Below, one piece after another: positions 1 through 7,720 of a stretch of 15,489 bases of DNA. Origin of the DNA: Echinostoma caproni (taxonomy: Eukaryota > Platyhelminthes > Trematoda > Plagiorchiida > Echinostomatidae). Where the stretch lies: NCBI GenBank assembly GCA_900618425.1, contig UZAN01040502.1, positions 58,862 to 74,350 on the forward strand, given 5' to 3'. Each line of letters begins with the position of its first letter. Position 1 is the first letter of the stretch. Made by a program: the position numbers and the translations under genes. The notes under the pieces were generated by a model. The model was not told the DNA's origin, made no database searches, and saw nothing but the letters and a program-made list of their open reading frames with translations.

Positions 1-330
1 AGATGAAACTGAGTTTATTTTACAGTACGTCTTGTGAGCACTTTCTCCGAGCTCTGAACAAGCGGCATTTCATCTGGGTTCTCTTCAGACAATCAGACAC
101 AAAGCTGTGAAAATTTGTGTATTGACGATGTAAACTTTGTACGGATCCAGCATATCTAGTTGGGATTAAATCTAGAAAAGGTATATGACCATTTGATTTT
201 GCTTCCTCTGTAAACTTGATGGCCTTCTGTAGGGAGTTAAACTCACCTAGCAGTTGATTTAGTTTGCAGATAGAGTCATGCATGAGATAGATATCATTTG
301 CGAAGCACATAATGAACAAACTGACTTTAG
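1..330 (-). mobile_element. Penelope-like element reverse transcriptase fragment, degenerate
   Basis: Reading the minus strand from about 330 towards 1 gives a protein with the layout of the Penelope-like RT palm and downstream region. A degenerate YxDD box reads FANDIYLM (about 289-306). It is followed by a linker, then the conserved block NGHIPFLDL, then QYTNFHSFVSDCLKR and CRLFRARRKCSQDVL. The first catalytic Asp of the YxDD box is Asn and the Tyr is Phe, so the copy is dead. A stop codon at 20-22 interrupts the frame. Family-like residues (NKLSFI) continue to base 1, so the element runs off the window. Between GSVQ and QYTNFHSF the spacing looks short compared with what I recall of the family, suggesting a small internal deletion. 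Upstream of about 330 no RT homology is evident. Assignment rests on recognised motifs, not on a database search. Confidence 0.72.
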
Positions 331-353
331 TTTAAATATTTTCCTTACACTCT

Positions 354-372
354 CATGGGCAATATGCCCATG
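354..372. repeat. Perfect short inverted repeat (8-bp arms, 3-base loop)
   Basis: CATGGGCA at 354-361 and TGCCCATG at 365-372 are exact reverse complements with an ATA loop. It lies just upstream (in minus orientation) of the Penelope-like fragment. There is no T-run, and no function can be assigned. Confidence 0.5.
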
Positions 373-454
373 GAAGAGTTGTCAGATTATTTATCTACCC
401 AAATGCAACAGAAAGGTTGGCGTAATACATAAGTCAATCGAGGTATGAACTTAC

Positions 455-497
455 GTCACCGAGTTCATTTGCCTTGGTTACAGGAACATCGAAGGGT
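455..497 (-). CDS. Candidate 43-nt coding exon of the minus-strand split gene
   Basis: On the minus strand a strong pyrimidine-rich acceptor (cttctcttcgtttccctacc, then taatag) precedes the segment. It ends at a consensus donor, GAC|GTAAGT. Only one of the three frames is open: one leading base, then PFDVPVTKANELGD, ending in phase 0. The leading A completes the codon left by the preceding candidate exon (1674-1822 ends in AC), giving Thr, so the junction would read QELLT-PFDVPV. The strong splice sites at both ends and the phase match are the main support. Any exon further downstream would lie between here and the window edge or beyond it; I did not find one. No family recognised. Confidence 0.42.
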
Positions 498-1673
498 CTA
501 TTAGGTAGGGAAACGAAGAGAAGGATTGAGAGTTAAATAAATAAAGGGGTTTTCTCGAGCGAATTTGGTTACAATCGTCATTGTTTGTTACACAGAACCC
601 AATCAGATGGCACAGAGGAACAAGAGTTCGTTTTAGCCAACACTGACGCCCTTTGGTTAGCCTGTGACATGCACGAGCGCTTGGGATGTTCCTGTACACA
701 CAGGAGTAGCGATAAATCCTAAGTGAATCTAATTAGCATCACGTTTTGATTGGAACTCCCCCCTCCCCACCTCACCCTTGTTTGAAGATGTGACGATTGT
801 CCGCCAAGAATATGTGCTAAGAACGACTAGGCTTACAGTGTAATTTTAATGACCTGGTTGCAGGAAGGTGGGCATGCAGATGAAGCCACGAGCACTAACA
901 TGATTCAGGCTCCCAGTGTTGAGTTTTTCACCCCGCCACCTCCGGTCTACTTTGATGGCAAACAGCTCCGCTATCGTTTGGCTCAACAGCACACTTAATT
1001 TACCGAGGGCTCATACAGTTTGTTACTTCAAGCCCCGGAGTTGAAGTGTCCACTTCCCATAACGGAACAGTAGATCCTTGTGATAAAAAGGGATCAGCTC
1101 TTCTAATTTAAGTACTTTGTTTACACAGATGAATTCTTTGCAGCAGTCAGTTAATGAACGCAAAACGAAGGGATTCATGGTATGATCGCAGGTGATTTGC
1201 ATTCCGCCACGAAGCGGATCCCTTAAACAGACTGTCAACGAGAATTGGAGACACGAGAAGTTTTTCTCGGAAAGAAACACTAAAACTGTACCAAGTGGTA
1301 GAAAATACAGCACACACACACACACACACACAAAACGTCGTAGTTGCACACGTTCAAACTCACACAAAAAAACGTTCTCCAGTCTCGTCTATTCCAATAC
1401 TTCCGTGGCAGCATCAATCACTGGCTGTGTTTTTACTCTGATGGTGCAGAATCATATGCTAGACTGTGTCCTAATGACCATGGATTTCGGTTCTTTTAAC
1501 CCTGCTCAATTTTATAAACCGTGAACATACATCGATGCACCGGAACAAAAATTTTTCATCTAAATTTGTTTGGGTTTTTCCGGAAGGGATTTTTCGGAGC
1601 AACCCATGAGTGAATCGATGCTTAAATTCAACCTACAAAGAGTACAACAACCAACGGGATCAATGTAACTTAC
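498..1673. other. Stretch without a supported gene (putative intron)
   Basis: If the minus-strand exons at 455-497 and 1674-1822 are joined, this is their intron. It contains a (CA)n microsatellite and one open, slightly GC-richer stretch on the plus strand (864-998, 44 codons to a TAA). That stretch contains the run FFTPPPPVYFDGKQLRYR and has an AG acceptor-like site just before it. The opposite strand is also open over most of it, so its coding status is undecided. Nothing else is recognisable. Confidence 0.4.
1311..1332. repeat. (CA)11 microsatellite
   Basis: Uninterrupted CA dinucleotide run of eleven units, directly visible. ORFs crossing it on the minus strand (Cys-Val runs) are artefacts of the repeat. 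Confidence 0.97.
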
Positions 1674-1822
1674 GTAAGTAGTTCCTGTTCGACAACTTGA
1701 CACACATGCGACTCAACGTTCTGTTGTGCTTGTTCCTGGTTCGTTTGTTCAAGATCAGGCAAGGTGAGCGAAACAGTTTCGCAGGGCCTAAAACGATTGG
1801 CAAAAACATCACTCGGGAGAAA
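1674..1822 (-). CDS. Candidate 149-nt coding exon of the minus-strand split gene
   Basis: The segment starts after an AG in minus-strand sequence (gtcgctag) and ends at a perfect donor, CTTAC|GTAAGT. In phase 0 it reads 49 codons, beginning FLPSDVFANRFRPCETVSL and continuing TLPDLEQTNQEQAQQNVESH, then VCQVVEQELL plus two bases. The product is Gln/Glu-rich and acidic, probably helical. A second frame is also open through the region, giving a basic peptide; I prefer the acidic frame because only it continues in phase into the well-bounded exon at 455-497. Link to the exon at 4220-4441 is not established: that segment ends either in a stop or in phase 2, and no clear exon bridges the gap. Confidence 0.45.
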
Positions 1823-2285
1823 CTAGCGACATTTGGCCACAAGCAGTACGGAAGCAGTTGGTTTGATGTAGCACACTGAGTGGTAAGACAATTGAGTTCG
1901 AAATAGCAGGATCAAGGAAGATACAACAGCAAACAGAAATTGGCTGTTAACAAAAAACGGATGAACAGAAGACACCTAGGAGGCGACCAAGATTGCAAAA
2001 AATTTAGGGGAAACCTTTTGTTTATGTCGATAACTTCTAATATTTATTCATCACGGGAGTTGTAGCAGTTCGAGTAACAAACCCGCACAACTATCTGGGA
2101 TCACATTGGGCTTCGGACGATATCGAACCAATCACATAACAGCGTTTCACATTTTGAACTAGCTAAGTATATACAACATGTGGTGGGTACGCTGTCCCTT
2201 GAACTGTTCGGAGCATGTTGCAAGTTTTTTATATCTGTTTCGCTGGGTTGTACGAAACAGTTCGAACAGTTCAACTTTTTGTAAC

Positions 2286-2323
2286 CTCTAAGAAATATGA
2301 GTCGGTTTTTAAAAGCACTTCTA
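2286..2323 (-). CDS. Weak candidate 38-nt exon
   Basis: A very good acceptor (gcctctttcctccaatttcg, then cag) precedes TA plus twelve codons reading EVLLKTDSYFLE. It ends in phase 0 before a weak donor (GTTACA). Phase 0 fits the entry of the exon at 1674-1822, but entry phase 1 does not match the exit of 4220-4441. The acceptor is convincing, the donor is not. Confidence 0.18.
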
Positions 2324-2648
2324 CTGCGAAATTGGAGGAAAGAGGCACAATTTTGAACGGAGAAACTAAGACGTTCTCGCAAAGAAAGAACATTGGGATA
2401 AAATAGCCGAATGAAAAATACATTGTAATAGTATTACTATCCTCGACTCTCAGATACAGAATGTATGTTTGTGTCATAGAGCTGGATGAGAATGGGAAAA
2501 ATATCGAACAAGCAATTCGATATATCTCACCACTGGGTCAAGCAGCCCGTATCACATGCACTCTGAGCTCATCATTGAGTGGAGGGAAAATTAAGCGCAC
2601 TACGTAGCTATGATTTTAAATGCAATTTTCTGCACACGAATGGCTGAA

Positions 2649-3170
2649 CTTTCAGTTTCAGTTTCTACAACCATTGCCCATGTGCTCTCATGCAACAGTT
2701 TTGGTTGCTATCTCATGATTGCCCATTCAGATAAAGGAGTAAAGGGAAGAGTGGCATATTCAAATCGGCAATAGAATGAAAATAGATAATTCATGAAGAT
2801 TAAAGTAGCAAGCATAATGAGCAGGTGCACAAGCGCCAATGTTTACGATAATCAGTTATATCGTTGTATCTACAACCCTTGATTATGATCACTCCGATGA
2901 TCCCATCCGGGTGTATATATTTTTCCATCCACGCCTGAGTTCAGACTGTATGTCAAATAAATTACGCTACAATGATCCGGGAAGCCTAACGCCACCGATA
3001 CGAGCAAGCTTCCCGATCAGGGTGTTCACCCCCTTATGCTAGCTCTTAGTTAGAGCACCCTTTACCTTTTTCCATCTATCACCTAACTCGACAAACAACG
3101 CGAGCCGTGGATTTCTATTTGGTGACAAGCGCAACATATTTGTCAAACCCTTTTTCTCACTTTTCTAGTT
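2649..3170 (-). mobile_element. LINE 3' end, copy A (degenerate)
   Basis: Minus-strand translation gives fragments of the C-terminal part of the fluke LINE polyprotein: NPRLALFVELGDRWKKVKG followed by LIGKLARIGGVRLPG. These match copy C (LEGDGQNMRWRAG, LIRKLAHIICIGLPGRGP). The 3' UTR aligns with copies B and C: an ACAACCATTG block, TTTTGGTTGCT, a CCCATTCAGATAAAGGAGTA block. The element ends in TTCAG-type short repeats (about 2651-2664). The reading frame has several stops, and a 63-bp segment absent from copy C interrupts it at 2912-2974. The upstream limit (3150-3190) is uncertain. The element is truncated at its 5' side, as is usual for LINEs. Confidence 0.75.
2905..2981. repeat. 63-bp insert flanked by 7-bp direct repeats within LINE copy A
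   Basis: ATCCGGG occurs at 2905-2911 and again at 2975-2981. In copy C the same LINE region is continuous across one such site (tccggg at about 6495-6500), so the 63 bases between look like an insertion with a target-site-type duplication. The insert is AT-rich, has no terminal inverted repeats that I can see, and is too short to code. Confidence 0.5.
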
Positions 3171-3684
3171 TCAAGTGTAACTACGATCTTACCCTGTTGC
3201 AGAAGATATAAACTAATACGAAAGCTGACCGAGGAATCACGTTGAAGAATCTTCAAATACATGTGCTAGCCTCAAACAGACAGAAAGACATGCAGAAAAA
3301 AGGAAATAGTAATGCACGTAATTTCTATGGGTTTCGGGCCCAACCTGATTTCAGCAGGGGAACTGTGAGCAATAGATTTCGAACAGGTTAGTTCCACTTT
3401 CAGAGAATAGGTTGCCTGATGAAATAGAGGAAAGGATGTGTCAAGGCTAGGATTCAAGTGAAGCATCTACATAGAAACAGCTGGGTATCAGTGACTTGAC
3501 CCGGAAAGCTTCCGGCTCAAGATAGTCTCGTTCCTAATTGACCTTTAGTTCAAATGAACTGCTGGCACGTGCTTTAACACTGCTTTAACTCCAAAGTGAG
3601 TGTGAGTTAAATGGGAATTATTAACCCGGTCTAGTAGGTTTGTGACCAGTTAGCCGGTAACCTGCATGAAAGACCGGACTTGGT
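3171..3684. other. Stretch without a supported gene
   Basis: The minus strand has two good pyrimidine tracts ending in AG: before about 3420 (cctttcctctatttcatcag) and before about 3265. The short open segments behind them either hit stops or do not fit the phase of the neighbouring candidate exons. I therefore call no exon here. A possible minus donor (CAGG|GTAAGA, at about 3187-3193) sits at the upstream border of LINE copy A. Confidence 0.3.
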
Positions 3685-3727
3685 GGGAGGCTTTCGATTG
3701 GAGTTGACAAATCGTCAACTGCCTCCC
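3685..3727. repeat. Two-tier hairpin
   Basis: Inner arms AGTTGAC (3702-3708) and GTCAACT (3714-3720) enclose an AAATC loop. Outer arms GGGAGGC (3685-3691) and GCCTCCC (3721-3727) are also exact complements. The left side carries a 10-base bulge between the two arm pairs; the right side has none. It lies about 85 bases upstream of the SINE. Fourteen base pairs in two blocks are more than I expect by chance, but no function is apparent. Confidence 0.5.
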
Positions 3728-3811
3728 TTCGTTGTTGTTGGGCCAAAATTAACTGACTGTCTCTAAAGAGGACACTTGAACAAACATGAGCTGGAAATTC
3801 GGTTCAGCCCT

Positions 3812-4015
3812 GGCATGAGCTGGTTGGCACAGCGGTAACACACACACCTTCCATGCTATGGGTCCGGAGTTCAAATCCCGGACGGGACGGTGGATATGCA
3901 CTATTAATGATGAGAGCGGAATTCGCGTCCAGTGCTTCTGAGTGTATGGTTGACTGGAAGAACTGACGCATGCGCGTGAAGCTGAAGTCAGCACGACGGT
4001 CAGTTTCAATCGATC
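3812..4015 (+). mobile_element. tRNA-derived SINE (fluke Sm-alpha-like)
   Basis: A polymerase III A box (TGGCACAGCGG, 3825-3835) and a B box (AGTTCAAATCC, 3868-3878) are spaced as in a tRNA. The T arm is a perfect 6-bp stem, GTCCGG (3862-3867) with CCGGAC (3878-3883). The acceptor stem is no longer pairable, so this is not a functional tRNA gene. The tRNA-like head is followed by a hammerhead-like block (3897-3935) and an unrelated 3' body to about 4015. The order tRNA-like head, then ribozyme block, matches the schistosome Sm-alpha SINE architecture known from the literature. The 3' border is uncertain because no poly(A) tail or duplication is visible. Confidence 0.75.
3897..3935 (+). ncRNA. 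Hammerhead ribozyme relic inside the SINE (stem II deleted)
   Basis: Stem I survives: GCACT (3898-3902) pairs with AGTGC (3931-3935). The conserved CUGAUGAG core is present as ATGATGAG (3907-3914), with the essential C3 changed to A. The cleavage-site block GCGTC (3925-3929) lies directly before stem I, as expected. The GAAA core appears as GGAAT (3918-3922). In active hammerheads a hairpin stem II sits between GAUGAG and GAAA; here only about two or three bases remain, so stem II has been lost. The ribozyme must be inactive. Identification is by motif order within a tRNA-derived SINE and would need a covariance-model check. Confidence 0.45.
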
Positions 4016-4219
4016 GCTAAACAAGTGTGATGTACATATCAACAATTCAGGTTGTCTTATGAGAGAATTAATATCAGCTTGGTTTCAAGGGCATTCTAAC
4101 TTAGTTTTAGCTTTACCGAATGTACAACCACGAAAAATATTATCCAGGGGTATCCCAATAATTAGAACTCGTGACAAAATAAGTGAAATCAATGGGAGGA
4201 AAAGTGTATTACGGCGTAA

Positions 4220-4441
4220 TTACCGTGTTTCATCCTCCGTCTTTCGACGCTTCTTCGGTAGTTCATGCGTTGCTTCCGTAACATCAATTGAACGCAGGGA
4301 GCCAGATGTAACGGGGATTTTCTTTACCGCAGGTTGATCATTCACCTGTGTTGTGCACCCAACGGCAAGACCAGACTCTTCTAACAATTCGATTGCAGAA
4401 GGAGCAAAATCCTCGCCGAAAGTCAAATTCTGCGCAGATGC
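4220..4441 (-). CDS. Candidate coding exon, possibly terminal, with basic C-terminus
   Basis: A good acceptor (tttatgttccag) is followed in phase 0 by 73 codons. The peptide runs from ASAQNLTFGEDFAPSAIELL through EESGLAVGCTTQ to a basic tail, ELPKKRRKTEDETR, then TAA (4220-4222). PKKRRK is a classical monopartite NLS-type patch, so a nuclear protein is likely. Coding character is good: mostly acidic and polar, with no low-complexity artefact. The end is ambiguous. It may be the true C-terminus, or a donor may lie at CACG|GTAATT (phase 2) just inside the stop; an earlier CAG|GTGAAT donor in phase 0 is also possible. Entry phase 0 matches the exit of the exon at 5524-5591. The SINE lies about 200 bases downstream. 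Family not recognised. Confidence 0.55.
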   Translation of the reverse strand, partial: ASAQNLTFGEDFAPSAIELLEESGLAVGCTTQVNDQPAVKKIPVTSGSLRSIDVTEATHELPKKRRKTEDETR

Positions 4442-4838
4442 CTGGAACATAAATAAAAACGATTCGAGAATACGTTTAAAGCCAAAATTATTCACTGATT
4501 AATTTTAGGCGACAATGTGCGGTAGTCATTTAAAATACAAAAATGTTACTTGGGCGACATAGACCATACACCAAAAAAGACCGTTCGAATCCACCAGAAC
4601 AAACCACGCACAGATCTAACATGCGGCCTAAAGCCTTGCGGTGCAAGGTAGGGCAAGCTCTGCTGTGGTGAGGGGAGACATTCAGATTAAAATAAGAGCG
4701 AGTGGGTTTTTATTTATCGGAACCACGTCTTGTTCAAAATATCTAAGGATGATCAGTGAGCAACTGAAGGCAAATAAAAGATATTGTAACTAGGGAACCG
4801 TCATAATTGAAGCCCAGAACTCATTTTGTAAATGCCCA
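4442..4838. other. Intron-like stretch, no gene seen
   Basis: Lies between the candidate exon at 4220-4441 and LINE copy B. No open segment with splice signals, no repeat and no RNA gene is recognisable. Confidence 0.35.
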
Positions 4839-5180
4839 TGGCTATATTCAATTACAGTTTTTGCAACCATTAACCATGCACTTTCGTGTGCCCGTTTTGG
4901 TTGCTGTCTTTTGGCTGCCCATTTGGATAAAAGAGCAGAATGAAGATTGGAATATTGCGAGCAAATTCAAGCGGAAGATGGAAAATTTATATAGACTGGT
5001 GTTAAGACAATAATGCGTAGGTGCATGAGCCCGACACCCAGCCATATCACTCAGTGTCTCTAACCATCGGTGGTCATCATCTCGGAGCCCTCAGCCAGAG
5101 AGCCTAACGGGACCTATGTGACCCAGCCTCCTGGTTAGGGGTTTCATACCCTCATGTCAGATCCTTGTTTGACCGCGGCT
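4839..5180 (-). mobile_element. LINE 3' end, copy B (degenerate)
   Basis: The minus strand reads KPLTRRLGHIGPVRLSG, a stop, GLRDDDHRWLETLSDMAG. This is the C-terminal end of the LINE polyprotein; compare GLPGRGPQDQRNRWLEALSD in copy C. The stop replaces the Trp/Arg position of the LPGxGP motif. The 3' UTR aligns base for base with copies A and C over more than 100 bases: GCAACCATTAACCATGCAC, GTTTTGGTTGCTGTC, CATTTGGATAAAAGAG. A degenerate TTCAATTACAG tail closes it at about 4845-4858. It is heavily 5'-truncated. If the split gene is real, this copy sits in the intron between 5524-5591 and 4220-4441, in sense orientation. Confidence 0.72.
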
Positions 5181-5523
5181 ATATAGAATATCGAAAAACA
5201 GTTACCGTTTATCTGATGCCCTAATTCGGTTATCTAAGCTGTTACTGAATGTTCGGTTTAATAAACCAGTGCTCAGTAAAGTACACTCATCCACCCCAGC
5301 CATGTGAATGAACCAAACACCACAGATTCTGGATGATGTCCTACAGATGAGTAAATTACTAAAATGACTGAAACACATCAACAGAAAATGAGACAGTCAC
5401 AAAGACGATACGGTAGTTCCTGTCACGGTGGAAAACAAAAAAAGCCATAAGCTATACGTGAATTGAGGCAATTTTCGAAGAACATCTATGAGATGACACA
5501 CACACATTGGCGAGTAGACTCAC
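5181..5523. other. Intron-like stretch, no gene seen
   Basis: Possible poorly conserved continuation of LINE copy B up to about 5210. No coding segment or RNA gene is evident in the rest. Confidence 0.3.
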
Positions 5524-5591
5524 CAAATTTAAATTATCTTCGAGCATGGTAATGTCTTCCACCCGAGCCTGGTACAGAGAGTTCTGTGTGT
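5524..5591 (-). CDS. Candidate 68-nt coding exon of the minus-strand split gene
   Basis: Minus-strand acceptor TTTCTTAG and consensus donor TTTG|GTGAGT bound the segment. Only one frame is open: two leading bases, then TQNSLYQARVEDITMLEDNL, NL, ending in phase 0. The peptide looks like an amphipathic or coiled-coil helix. The two leading bases (AC) complete a G left by the candidate exon at 8656-8684, giving Asp. The phase-0 exit matches the entry of 4220-4441, so the junction reads LEDNLNL-ASAQNLTFGED. One ambiguous base (N at 5600) lies in the intron next to the acceptor. Confidence 0.45.
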
Positions 5592-6229
5592 CTAAGAAAN
5601 TAAGAAATCCTAGAAAGGAGAAAATAATTTTTTGAAATTAACGTTGTTCCCAAGCACTCTACAAACCCGTTTTGATAATGATCTTGAAGTAAGTGAGGCT
5701 GTTTCCATTAATGAAACAAGGTGAAAAATTCCATATTCGAGCGATAAACGAGGTGAAAAATCATGAACTTTGAAAAACTTGATCTACTTCTGTTTTGCAA
5801 ACCAGGAGTTTTTCGAAAGCTTACCACGGAGTGTTTTACGTATCCACTCCCNCCCCCCTCCACCCCATCCTGCTCACCGTGGGCAACGGGGAAAATGCCG
5901 CACCCACAACAGAAAATACACATACACAATAAGGACAAAGTGATTATCACCGGATTTTGTTTTATTACTTTCTTAGAGACAACGGCAGACTTTGTAAGCT
6001 CGCCTAAATGGTTCGCTCATTACCACTTGAATATATGAATTCACTATTATGAACAATGTTTACTTCAAACAATAGCCTCTTGTTTCCATCAAAAGGTATC
6101 GAACAAATGCCAGGTGACCGACAAACCGCGTAGAGAGAAGAGGGTAAGGTAATCCCAGCGGAAATGCTCCACAAGGAGGACAAAATATTCAGCTTTCAAA
6201 GTTCACAAATCACCAGAGCACGGTTCACA
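5592..6229. other. Intron-like stretch with two ambiguous bases
   Basis: Contains N at 5600 and N at 5852, the latter inside a cytosine run that probably defeated base calling. Open frames on both strands across 5763-6038 include the ambiguous base and show no family motifs. No gene supported. Confidence 0.35.
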
Positions 6230-7720
6230 GCTAGTTTCAGTTCAGTTCAGTTTTACAACCATGCAACAACTATGCAATACCGTGGATGTTTTGGTTGCTG
6301 CTTTTTGGTTAATTATTTGGATAAAGAAGTAAAGGAAGGATTGGAATTCCCAGCAGTTTTAAAACGATAAATAGATATTTGTGGCACGATAAGTTTGCGG
6401 AGACTAAAAAGATGCACGATCACCACTGCTTGTGAGGTTTAGTCATGTCACTCAGTGCCTCTAACCATCGGTTACGCTGATCCTGAGGTCCCCGTCCGGG
6501 AAGCCCAATGCAAATTATATGAGCGAGTTTCCTGATCAGGATTTTCACGCCCGCACGCCACCTCATATTTTGACCATCTCCTTCCAAGCAATAACTGCTG
6601 CGATAAACATCGCACACCAGGGCAATCTATTCGGTGACATGCCGCAACCAGCATATTCTATGGAGGTTGACCACTTGCTTCAGTAGGCGATCGCGGTTAC
6701 CTAAAACTATGATCCTAATCGCAGTACCGCTCGTCTGATCTATCTACCAGGCTCGTGCAATGCAGCGTACCCAGGTGTTCGAACGACGAGTTTGCCTTTA
6801 TCGTGGTCCCGAAAGGATCACATTTCTCCACCATAAGACCGCAGTGGAAGAACCTCTGTAGCATACATTCGATTCTTCACAGACAGCCGGATATCGCGAC
6901 GATACCACAGATGTCCCAAGAAGAAATGGTGGGTTTACGAAAAGAATGTTTGTTCTAGAATTTGGCGAAGGGTACAAATATGATGGGTACAACCTAAAAC
7001 AGGTCTTAAACCAGCTTGTTTCTCACGCATGCACGCGGCACGTGCGGCAGGTAATGGACGGAGTATAACACCGGCGAGAACTTTAGAGACAATGCTGATC
7101 AAACTAATTCCACTGTAGTTTTCACAAGAGGATCCATCACATTTCTTGAAAATGGGTAAGATGACCGACTTAGACCACAGACTTTCTCATACTGAACCCA
7201 GGGAGTTTCTTTAATACCAAGACCAAGACCAAGACTGAATCCTCAGCTTTAAAAGTCGATGGGGATAACCCATGCGGACCGGAGGCTTTATACCTTTTGA
7301 ACCAACTTATTTCTCGGAAACCTTCATTTCAGATGGAGGACAGATATCAACTGACTTCAACTTCCTGGATGAGGCGGGAGTTGAGACGTTTAATATCGAT
7401 GGGAGTCAGTTAAAATGCCTTAAACTGTTCTGGACATCGCTCAAGGCCATGTTGTTGAATGATGAATCAGTAATGTTGGACTCTTTCGAATACTTCCCTT
7501 AGGCTTGTAATCCTAATTACTGTTATCAAAAGCCAAAGACTTTTCCATCTTTCTATATTTTGCTACCCGCTACTTCTCGCGGTCATTTTACAGACTCAAC
7601 GAGCTAGCGTTTAAGGGATCTGTGCGATGTGACAAAATTGACGATATGTTTCGCAGCAGCCTACATCAACGAAAATGTTTTTCTTTGGGAACCCTGACCG
7701 GAGCCTTTCACTTAAATATC
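6230..7720 (-). mobile_element. LINE copy C: linker, 5' half of RT, C-terminal domain, 3' UTR; RT core deleted
   Basis: Minus-strand order. Linker: about 7630-7520 aligns with copy D's LKRQLKSLRNDNEKWW region. PPSEMKVSEK and YKASGPHGLSPSTFK follow (about 7350-7240). RT start: PIFKKCDGSSCENYSGISLI, SIVSKVLAGVILRPL, REKQAGLRPVLGCTHHICTL (about 7160-6970), corresponding to the IPIYNKGDRSSYENQRGISL region of copy D. At about 6917-6926 the sequence jumps to the region matching copy D from 15184 on (TCTGTGG, then the block for RRDIRLS). Palm motifs A to C, including YADD, are therefore missing. It continues through the C-terminal domain (MRWRAGVKILIRKLAH, GLPGRGPQDQRNRWLEALSD) to a 3' UTR shared with copies A and B. 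It ends in (TTCAG)n-type repeats (6234-6252 on the plus strand). There are many stops and frameshifts. The 5' border is approximate. Confidence 0.85.
7216..7233. repeat. (ACCAAG)3 hexamer repeat within LINE copy C
   Basis: Three exact tandem hexamers, visible directly. On the minus strand they encode a repeated Leu-Val stretch in the region between KASGPHGL and the RT start. Copy D has no such run, so it is a local expansion. Confidence 0.9.

Noticed and set aside
1023..1367. Minus-strand 114-codon ORF with a Cys-Val run
   Set aside because: It reads through the CA microsatellite and has no other protein-like features.
3414..3438. CTGATGA followed by GGAAAGG, a possible second hammerhead core
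   Set aside because: No stem II hairpin between the two core parts and no stem I partner can be found.
3839..3848. Short CA run within the SINE
   Set aside because: Only about five units and part of the tRNA-like anticodon region, not an independent microsatellite.
3749..4045. 98-codon minus-strand ORF
   Set aside because: It is the antisense reading of the SINE.
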